5,086 nt of DNA from an uncultured Oscillospiraceae bacterium (GTDB lineage: Bacteria > Bacillota > Clostridia > Oscillospirales > Oscillospiraceae): positions 1 to 5,086 of the forward strand of contig CAJUOA010000165.1 of the NCBI GenBank assembly GCA_910587785.1. Direction: 5' to 3'. Positions 1 to 4,740 of the stretch are shown here, in pieces. How positions within the stretch are numbered: position 1 is the stretch's first letter; every line of letters begins with the position of its first letter. The translations under genes were made by a program, and so were the position numbers. The notes beneath the pieces are model-generated. The model worked only from the letters and a program-made list of their open reading frames with translations, was not told the DNA's origin and ran no database searches.

Positions 1-371
1 CAGCCCGCCAGATGGTAGACCGTGCGGAAGATCAGCTCCCCCTCCCGTCCGGCGTCGCAGGCGTTGATGACCTCCGTGACTTCCTCCCGGCGCATCAGGG
101 TCCGCAGAGTGTCGAACTGCTCCGTCTTGGTCTTGTCCAGGGTAAAGCGCCAGCTGTCGGGGATGATGGGCAGATCATTCCAGCGCCACTTGGCATAGCT
201 GGGGTCGTAGACGGCGGCATCCGCCAGCCCCGCCAGATGGCCGATGCACCAGCTGACGATGTAGCCGCTGCCGATCATGTAGCCCTTCCGCTTGCCATGA
301 CACCCCAGCACCTTTGCCAGGGCCATGCCTACGCTGGGCTTTTCCGCGATCACGAGTTTCTGTTTGGGCAA
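1..371 (-). CDS. topB: DNA topoisomerase III (type IA), N-terminal part, cut by the window edge
   Basis: Type IA topoisomerase that cuts and passes single DNA strands; in conjugative elements it is thought to help resolve DNA topology during transfer or replication. The 123 visible residues cover the Toprim domain: LVIAEKPSV at residues 6-14 with the catalytic Glu10, the conserved GYIVSWCIGHL near 36-46, and the DAGREGE metal-binding motif at 106-112 followed by LIFR. The family is usually 600-700 aa, so most of the gene, including the active-site Tyr, lies beyond the left edge. The start is ambiguous. An ATG at 377 lies only 1 nt after a perfect AAGGAGG (379-385), while the in-frame TTG at 371, giving MPKQKLVIAEKPS, sits at the normal 7-nt spacing and is preferred here. 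It is separated from the upstream gene by about 80 nt containing a strong hairpin, so it may be expressed partly independently. Confidence 0.95.
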   Translation of the reverse strand, partial: MPKQKLVIAEKPSVGMALAKVLGCHGKRKGYMIGSGYIVSWCIGHLAGLADAAVYDPSYAKWRWNDLPIIPDSWRFTLDKTKTEQFDTLRTLMRREEVTEVINACDAGREGELIFRTVYHLAG

Positions 372-378
372 ATCCATT

Positions 379-385
379 CCTCCTT
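379..385 (-). promoter_or_regulatory. Ribosome binding site of topB that decides between ATG and TTG
   Basis: The minus strand reads AAGGAGG, fully complementary to the 16S anti-SD. It is 1 nt from the ATG at 377 and 7 nt from the in-frame TTG at 371. The spacing favours TTG initiation, although the ATG cannot be excluded. Confidence 0.7.
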
Positions 386-393
386 CAAAATAG

Positions 394-427
394 GCAAGCG
401 GCCTGGAGCTGCGCCCAGACCGCTTGC
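394..427 (-). terminator. Strong hairpin before topB: terminator or leader attenuator
   Basis: On the minus strand, arms 427-415 and 406-394 pair over 13 bp with a single G-U wobble, around an 8-nt loop (414-407). The stem is GC-rich and is followed by CTATTTTG (393-386). The short, interrupted T-run makes it a plausible but weak Rho-independent terminator. It could end most transcripts of the transfer operon before topB or act as a structured leader. It lies just upstream of the topB ribosome site without covering it. Read on the plus strand it lacks a downstream T-run, so it is assigned to the minus strand. Confidence 0.55.
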
Positions 428-439
428 AAAACATCAGTT

Positions 440-445
440 ATTATA
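440..445 (-). promoter_or_regulatory. Candidate -10 box for topB
   Basis: The minus strand carries an exact TATAAT in an AT-rich patch within an otherwise GC-rich region, in the only sizeable intergenic gap of the window. No TTGACA-like -35 is present at 15-18 nt spacing and there is no extended TGn, so this is either a weak or activator-dependent promoter or chance. If used, transcription would begin near 433, just ahead of the 427-394 hairpin. Confidence 0.3.
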
Positions 446-448
446 AAT

Positions 449-460
449 GTAAGAGCTTAC
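449..460. repeat. Short inverted repeat GTAAG-AG-CTTAC
   Basis: A 12-bp near-palindrome with 5-bp arms and 2-bp spacer overlaps the stop codon of the 61-aa gene and lies just upstream of the TATAAT at 440-445. Its position would suit an operator, but the arms are short and no second copy is visible in the window. Confidence 0.25.
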
Positions 461-642
461 CGGGGCGGCATCCGCTCCACGCCCCGGTAGCAGGGCAGAA
501 CACAGCCGCTGCTCTCGTTCCGGCGCTTACAGCCGCAGCAGGGATGGCTCTTGGGGACAGGCGGGGCCGGGTCAGGCTTGGCCCGAACGGTGGGAGGCCG
601 CATCATCTGCCGTTCCAGCGGGTTGTTGGTGAAATATTTCAT
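457..642 (-). CDS. Small Cys-rich protein of the conjugative element (61 aa, unknown function)
   Basis: This reads as a genuine small gene. Its ATG overlaps the stop of the DUF4366 gene in an ATGA (639-642), implying translational coupling. The protein begins MKYFTNNPLERQMMRPP, has a Pro-rich middle (residues 22-30) and then a compact Cys cluster, HPCCGC at 33-38 followed by C47 and C51 (CVLPCYRG). That spacing could hold a zinc ion or form a small redox or disulfide module. There is no signal peptide or membrane segment. Similar short proteins with an NPLE/NPFE start and a Cys cluster are, from memory, common after DUF4366 genes in clostridial conjugative elements, but I know no assigned function. 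It is the last gene before the topB leader. Confidence 0.75.
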   Translation of the reverse strand: MKYFTNNPLERQMMRPPTVRAKPDPAPPVPKSHPCCGCKRRNESSGCVLPCYRGVERMPPR

Positions 643-1355
643 TCGTCCTCCTGGTCATCATCGTCCAGGTCGCCGTCCTCCTCCGGCTCGTCCTCGTCCT
701 CCGGGTCATCATCAACACCGTAGTCGTAGTCATCCAGATCGGCGCTGCCCTTGGTGTCCGGCTTTTTCCTGAAGAATTTCAGATAAGCCACAGCACCGCC
801 AGCGCCCAGGACAGCCAGCAGCGCCACGATCACCAGCGGCCCGCCCTTCTTTATCTCCGGTTCCTCCGGCGTGTCAGGTTCCTCCGGGGGCGTGTCCGGC
901 TCCTGCGGCTCCGGCTCCGGCCCAACGCACTCCGCCATGTTGACGGCGCAGACCTCGCAGGCGGTATTGACAGCACCGGGAGCGCATTTGGCCGTACAGG
1001 AGCAGACGGGCGGGGCCTGTTCCTCCTGCTCGATCAGGGAGAGAAGGTCGGCCTCGTCCACCTGATTGAGGAAGTGGACGATGTTCTCCCCCTCGCTGGC
1101 ATGGTCGATGATGATGTAGAAATAGTGTCCGGCCCGGCTCTGGACCACGATGAACTGTTTATCTTCACCGGCCTCGCCGTCAATATCATCCACCAGGGTC
1201 ATGTTGCCCTCCGGGGTCAGGGGCTGAGTCTCCACGCCGCCTGTGACCGGGGGCGTTTCCTCCGTATCGTCCGCATAGGCCAGGGCGGGGGCGGCACAGG
1301 TGGAGAGCATGAGCATGGTGGACAGCACCAGGAACAGGGTCTTAATCCGCCTCAT
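639..1355 (-). CDS. DUF4366 (CD1107-type) mobile-element membrane protein
   Basis: Conserved companion of the transfer module in clostridial conjugative elements; mechanism unknown. The 238-aa protein has a signal peptide (basic MRRIK, hydrophobic 6-18, probable cleavage after ALA or AYA near 26-28). The family core at about 60-110 includes SRAGHYFYIIID and NIVHFLNQVDEADLL. A Cys cluster follows (C118, C120, C124, C133, C136, C143), then a Pro/Glu-rich linker (145-168), a membrane segment (about 172-194), RKK as a stop-transfer signal, and a very acidic tail from 206 to 238. This predicts an extracellular core anchored by one helix with an intracellular acidic tail. Cys20 in LSTC is a poor lipobox, so I do not call it a lipoprotein. 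The ATG at 1355 has a GGAGGA site and lies inside the end of the DUF4315 gene, overlapping it by 14 nt. The downstream gene overlaps by 4 nt. Confidence 0.9.
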   Translation of the reverse strand: MRRIKTLFLVLSTMLMLSTCAAPALAYADDTEETPPVTGGVETQPLTPEGNMTLVDDIDGEAGEDKQFIVVQSRAGHYFYIIIDHASEGENIVHFLNQVDEADLLSLIEQEEQAPPVCSCTAKCAPGAVNTACEVCAVNMAECVGPEPEPQEPDTPPEEPDTPEEPEIKKGGPLVIVALLAVLGAGGAVAYLKFFRKKPDTKGSADLDDYDYGVDDDPEDEDEPEEDGDLDDDDQEDE

Positions 1356-1593
1356 AGCCGTCCTCCTTCCGCTCCGGGACCTCCGGGGTAGGGGCCGCAG
1401 GAACCGGCGCGGCCTTGATGAGCGCCGCCAGCTGGTCCGGAGTCAGCCCCATGCCCCGCACGAGGCCGATGATGTCCAGGTTCTCCAGCTCCATCCGCTG
1501 CTTTTCCAGCTCCCGCTGACGGGCCTGGAGTTCCGTGATCTTCTCGGCGTTCTTCTCGTACTCCTTGTCGATCTTCTTGATTTTCGGGTTCGT
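1342..1593 (-). CDS. DUF4315 family protein with an ACG at the start position
   Basis: An 83-codon frame reads (T/M)NPKIKKIDKEYEKN..., then a charged heptad-like helix to about residue 38, DIIGLVRGMGLTPDQLAALI at 40-59, and a Pro-rich tail. This matches what I know of DUF4315 proteins, small coiled-coil products regularly encoded between the NlpC/P60 and DUF4366 genes of these elements. Such proteins normally begin MNPK. Here the codon at 1593-1591 is ACG, an in-frame TGA lies only three codons upstream (1602-1600), and no ATG/GTG/TTG occurs before codon 34. An AGGAG at 1607-1603 is 9 nt from the ACG, the right spacing for initiation there. Either ACG is used as a weak start or a T-to-C change has silenced the gene. 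The ATG at 1600 is in another frame and only 2 nt from the ribosome site. The downstream gene's ribosome site lies inside this frame. Confidence 0.8.
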   Translation of the reverse strand, partial: TNPKIKKIDKEYEKNAEKITELQARQRELEKQRMELENLDIIGLVRGMGLTPDQLAALIKAAPVPAAPTPEVPERKEDGYEAD

Positions 1594-1602
1594 TTCGCAT
1601 CA

Positions 1603-1607
1603 CTCCT
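1603..1607 (-). promoter_or_regulatory. Ribosome binding site pointing to the ACG start of the DUF4315 gene
   Basis: The minus strand reads TAGGAG immediately after the NlpC/P60 stop codon. It stands 9 nt before the ACG at 1593 but only 2 nt before the out-of-frame ATG at 1600, so spacing supports initiation at the ACG position. Confidence 0.6.
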
Positions 1608-1608
1608 A

Positions 1609-3342
1609 TCATGGAAGTCTGCCGTAGCAGTAAAAATGATTTTGCCAATAATTCGTGTTCAAATTGGCGTAGGAAATGGGCGACCCACAGTGTATCATCA
1701 TGTTATTTCCCACATAAATGCCACAGTGGGTGGGTGCGTTGGGGTCCGGGGCATCGTAGGTGTTGATGAAAAACACCAGATCGCCGGGGCGGGCGTTGGC
1801 GGGAGAAACCGGGGTGCAGATGTTGCAGAGGCTCTTTGCCCCCAGCCGCCCCACGTTCCAGCCGGAGTGGTTGATGACCCACGACACAAAGCCGGAGCAG
1901 TCGAAGGATGTGCTGGGGGAACTGCCGCCCCAGACGTAGGGCATCCCCAGGTACTTCTCGGCCTCGGTGAGCATGGCGGCAAATACCTCGTCCTCCAGGG
2001 CCTCCGGGGGTACATCATAATCCAGGTAGTCCTCACGCTGAGAGGCGTTGGGATATTCGCTGGTTGGGAACAGATCGGGGCGGTTGCCCAGGGTGGACAT
2101 ATACATAGCGTACACGCTCACCTGATCTTCCCCCATGATGTAGACCGGGAGATGGGACAGGTCGAAGTTTTCCAGCTTGACATTGCAGATGTAGTAGTCA
2201 TAGGGAACATCGCCGTCATCCGTTTCGTAATACCGCACTTCCACATCCACCGTTTGGGTGAGGGTGTACTGCCGGTCGAAAAGCATTTGCAGCGTCCCCT
2301 GCACCTCGCTCCGGGTCCATGTCCCCTGGTGGTAGGCGGTGAGGATGGAGATCAGCACATAGGGGTCATGCCCGATGCTGTCCAGGTCATAGCGGTACTC
2401 GTCATAGCCGGGGTGGTAGCTGGGGTAGTTGTCCACCTCGTCTTGCAGAGCGGCCTCCAGTGCCGCATAGTCCGCCTCAGCCCCCAGCATATCCGCGTCC
2501 TCGCAGGGATAAGTGCCGCCAGCGCCGCTGCCCAGGATGGCCTCGGCCAGCACGGAACAGGAGGACATGACATTAAGGAGCATCGTCACCATCAGGAACA
2601 GGCCGATGACGATGAGAAAGCCCTTCTTGTGCCGCATGACAAATTCTCCGGCCCTTTTGCTGGTATCCGCAGCACCTTTGAGGGTGTCGGAAACACGCTC
2701 TGCCATAGTGGACGTGGCCCTGGCCGCTCCCTCCGCCGTCTGCCCGGAACGCTTTGCGGCGGCATACTGCTTTTTGATGGCCTGTTTCTGCTGCCAGCGT
2801 GACAGAGGGTTGCTCCCCAGCTCAGGATGGTCTTGAAGGGACTGCCGGTAGAGGGCATTGATCTCCGCCCGTTCGGTGGCCCGGTACTCCCGTAGCTTAT
2901 GGGCGCGGCGGGAGCGTTCCGTCAGATGGACACCGGCCTCGGCGGTCTGCTCCAGCCGGTGGGCGCTCTCCACGCCAACATTGTCATCCTCCGCCTCGCT
3001 GACCTCATGGTGCAGCCGCCCGGAGAGGGCCAAAACAGGAGCGTCCTTCACCACATGGGACAGTTTGGAGGGCGGTTTGGGCTTGTTTTCCTCAAATTGC
3101 AGCTGGCCCGCTGTTTTGGCAGTTTTCGGGTCAGCAGACTTGCCCTTTTTCTTCCTGCCAGCGCCGGATTTCTGCTCGGTCATGCGCCGTTTCAGCTTTT
3201 TGCGGTCCTTGGGCGGCGGTGCATCCTTCCGCATCGCCGCCCGGTCCGCCTCACGCTCTTTCGCCCGGTCATGCTCCTTCAGACGGCCCCCGTCCTGCTC
3301 GGCATCGGTGAACTGGAGGCGGGACTTGCCCTTAACCGGCAC
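1609..3342 (-). CDS. Membrane-anchored NlpC/P60 (C40) cell-wall peptidase, CD1108 type
   Basis: Peptidoglycan endopeptidase expected to open the wall locally for the conjugation channel, the role of the Orf14-like proteins of Tn916-family elements. Residues 1-235 are basic, charged and cytoplasmic, including a Lys/Arg-rich stretch at 46-68. A single membrane helix spans about 241-259 with RHKK before it, giving an outward-facing C-terminus. A CD1108-type middle region of unknown fold runs to about 450. The NlpC/P60 domain covers about 453-575, with PYVWGG at 468-473, catalytic Cys482 in FDCSGFV, His539 in THCGIYVG and His551 in MIHCGSP, so the triad appears intact. I see no muramidase domain. 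The GTG start at 3342 overlaps the previous gene by 11 nt and gives VPVKGKSRLQF. The next in-frame ATG, at codon 37, would remove part of the basic tail. The stop is 15 nt before the ACG of the DUF4315 frame. Confidence 0.93.
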   Translation of the reverse strand: MPVKGKSRLQFTDAEQDGGRLKEHDRAKEREADRAAMRKDAPPPKDRKKLKRRMTEQKSGAGRKKKGKSADPKTAKTAGQLQFEENKPKPPSKLSHVVKDAPVLALSGRLHHEVSEAEDDNVGVESAHRLEQTAEAGVHLTERSRRAHKLREYRATERAEINALYRQSLQDHPELGSNPLSRWQQKQAIKKQYAAAKRSGQTAEGAARATSTMAERVSDTLKGAADTSKRAGEFVMRHKKGFLIVIGLFLMVTMLLNVMSSCSVLAEAILGSGAGGTYPCEDADMLGAEADYAALEAALQDEVDNYPSYHPGYDEYRYDLDSIGHDPYVLISILTAYHQGTWTRSEVQGTLQMLFDRQYTLTQTVDVEVRYYETDDGDVPYDYYICNVKLENFDLSHLPVYIMGEDQVSVYAMYMSTLGNRPDLFPTSEYPNASQREDYLDYDVPPEALEDEVFAAMLTEAEKYLGMPYVWGGSSPSTSFDCSGFVSWVINHSGWNVGRLGAKSLCNICTPVSPANARPGDLVFFINTYDAPDPNAPTHCGIYVGNNMMIHCGSPISYANLNTNYWQNHFYCYGRLP

Positions 3343-3781
3343 AGTCGTTCTCTGGCCCCTCGCTGTCGTTCAGAACACGGTCGATCTCTTCCTCGAACTC
3401 CACGATCTCATTGGCAACGCCCAGAATGGTGCGGGTGCTGGCGGTCAGCTGGGCCGCGGCCCGCAGGAGGCGTCCGGCGGCGGACATATCGCCGTCATCG
3501 TCCCCGTCATCGGCGGGCAGCAGCTCGTCCTCCATCAGCTGGGCCAGATCGTCCGGGTCGCCGCTCTCGGCGTAGGCATCGGGGATGTCCCAGCTCTCGT
3601 ACAGCTCGTGGGCCTGCTGCTCGTAGGCGCACAGCGTCCGCATGGCCTGGGACGGCTCCCCGGCCTCCAGGTCCTTCCGCACAGACCGCACCAGCTCCAG
3701 CAGCAGATCGTACATCTCCAGCTTGCCGTCGATGTGGCTCAGGTAATCGTCCAGGTGGATGAGATACAGTTCGTTGTCCAT
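3332..3781 (-). CDS. Acidic protein of unknown function (149 aa)
   Basis: I do not recognise a family. The protein looks mainly helical and strongly acidic. It begins MDNELYLIHLDDYLSH, has a helix-rich first half with a YDLLLELVRSVRKDLEAG segment near 24-41, an acidic patch DDGDDDGD at 91-98, a likely second helical unit (101-137) and a single Cys near each of positions 51 and 147. There is no signal peptide or membrane segment, so it should be cytoplasmic. The ATG at 3781 is preferred because AAAGGAG lies 9 nt upstream within the end of the previous gene. A GTG two codons earlier (3787) is too close to that site. It starts 2 nt after the PP-loop gene's stop and its end overlaps the NlpC/P60 start by 11 nt, so it is co-translated with both. 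It could be a partner of the PP-loop protein or a transfer accessory protein; the sequence does not decide. Confidence 0.82.
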   Translation of the reverse strand: MDNELYLIHLDDYLSHIDGKLEMYDLLLELVRSVRKDLEAGEPSQAMRTLCAYEQQAHELYESWDIPDAYAESGDPDDLAQLMEDELLPADDGDDDGDMSAAGRLLRAAAQLTASTRTILGVANEIVEFEEEIDRVLNDSEGPENDCAG

Positions 3782-3783
3782 AG

Positions 3784-4740
3784 TCACTCGCTCCTTTCGT
3801 TCGTCACAGGTTGATAAGGTACGCCGATGTAGTCCAGCACCTTCCCGCAGCCCAGGGTGTTGACACAGAAATCGTGCTGCCTGGGATGGGTCAGGGCCAT
3901 GCGCTGAAAGCGGTTCGGTTGCTTTTCCAGGTGTAGGCCGAACATACAGAACATACAGCCTGTTCGATGTGCGCCGGTGGTAATGAGCTTGTCACCTTGC
4001 TCCACAATGTCCCCATAGATGGAGGCATAGGGAATGCCGGTCATGCGCAGATAGGCCAATACATCCTGTTCTGTCCAGAACGACATAGGCTGGGAGGTTG
4101 GGTCCTTTTTGAGGAATGCGTTGCAGCCGGTCTGCATATAGGCCCTTTCCCGCCGCATACTCTCGCAGGCCATAGTGCCGATGATCTGTTTGTTTCCGGT
4201 CTGTTGCGTATAGTGGTGGATGGGCCTCTTTTTCATCACATCGCAGCAGCGGGCAGAAATGGGAAACGGCGCGTCAACGAGGAAATTCCATCTTTTGTAT
4301 CGCTGATAAAATTGCGAGAAATTTCCGTTTTTATCACAGCCGCTCAAGTTCTGGACCGCCCAATTACTGCCCTTTCTGGCGTAATAGATACGGTGCGCGA
4401 CCTCTTTTGAAATGACCGGATAACCGTACTGCTCAATGACCTTGGGGAAGGCCAGCTCCGGGCGCAGCCAAGTCACATCAGGGACAGACTTTACAAAGGC
4501 CCGGATTTCCGGGTACTCCAGGCCCGTATCCACATAGACGGCGGGGATTTCGGGGAAGGCCCGCCGTGCTAAATCCAATAGCACGGTCGAGTCTTTCCCG
4601 CCGCTGAACGAAACCGCTACCCTTCCATGATAGTGGTAATACCATTCCAGGATTTTCGCCTGGGTAACTTGTATTTTCCGTTCCAGCGGCCACCCCTGCA
4701 TTGTCAGCAGGTCTTGCTTGGTGTAGACGGCCTCGCTCAT
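3784..4740 (-). CDS. PP-loop PAPS/APS-reductase-family protein with Fe-S-type cysteine pattern
   Basis: The 318-aa protein carries the ATP-pyrophosphatase-like PP-loop SFSGGKDST at 44-52, followed by VYVDTGLEYPE at 68-78, typical of the PAPS-reductase/adenylyltransferase superfamily. Cys165-Cys166 in ARCCDVMKKRP and Cys262-x-x-Cys265 in GCMFC, about 95 residues apart, recall the CC-X(~80)-CxxC ligands of the [4Fe-4S] cluster in APS reductases. WTEQDVLAYL at 222-231 is also family-like. The C-terminal ECG(I/L)H catalytic motif of CysH is not present; the nearest is LGCGKVLDYIGVPY at 296-309. A sulfate-assimilation role is therefore doubtful, and a sulfur- or nucleotide-transfer role on DNA, RNA or another target is possible. 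The ATG at 4740 overlaps the VirB4 stop in ATGA, with GGAGGG just upstream. Its middle (4201-4440) is about 48% GC by hand count, against 65-70% in the next gene, suggesting separate acquisition. IbrA/DndC-like proteins share the fold, but I cannot place it in either group. Confidence 0.88.
   Translation of the reverse strand: MSEAVYTKQDLLTMQGWPLERKIQVTQAKILEWYYHYHGRVAVSFSGGKDSTVLLDLARRAFPEIPAVYVDTGLEYPEIRAFVKSVPDVTWLRPELAFPKVIEQYGYPVISKEVAHRIYYARKGSNWAVQNLSGCDKNGNFSQFYQRYKRWNFLVDAPFPISARCCDVMKKRPIHHYTQQTGNKQIIGTMACESMRRERAYMQTGCNAFLKKDPTSQPMSFWTEQDVLAYLRMTGIPYASIYGDIVEQGDKLITTGAHRTGCMFCMFGLHLEKQPNRFQRMALTHPRQHDFCVNTLGCGKVLDYIGVPYQPVTNERSE

Noticed and set aside
655..740. Tandem repeat in the GTCCTC/GTCATC-rich DNA
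   Set aside because: The pattern is the codon-level effect of the Asp/Glu-rich DUF4366 tail, not a separate repeat element with a fixed unit.
1300..1355. Lipoprotein signal in the DUF4366 protein (LSTC)
   Set aside because: Thr at -1 of the candidate Cys departs from the usual Gly/Ala/Ser, and a good signal peptidase I site (ALA/AYA) follows a few residues later.
1352..1648. 98-codon minus-strand ORF with an ATG at 1600 next to a ribosome-like site
   Set aside because: It is the wrong-frame shadow of the DUF4315 gene: low-complexity Gly/Arg/Ala-rich translation, begins inside the NlpC/P60 gene, and the ATG at 1600 is only 2 nt from the AGGAG. The alternative frame gives a coherent family-like protein.
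1300..2802. Long plus-strand ORF of 500 codons
   Set aside because: It is antisense to the NlpC/P60 gene and its neighbours. The translation shows no domain, and the length comes from high GC and biased third positions. The minus-strand frame has the catalytic motifs.
2858..3814. Plus-strand ORFs of 318 and 287 codons
   Set aside because: Both are antisense to the peptidase N-terminus and the acidic 149-aa gene, with Ser/Arg/Pro-rich compositional translations and no start signal comparable with the minus-strand genes.
3967..4410. Plus-strand ORF of 147 codons opposite the PP-loop gene
   Set aside because: The minus-strand frame contains the PP-loop and cysteine motifs; this one has no recognisable domain or ribosome site.
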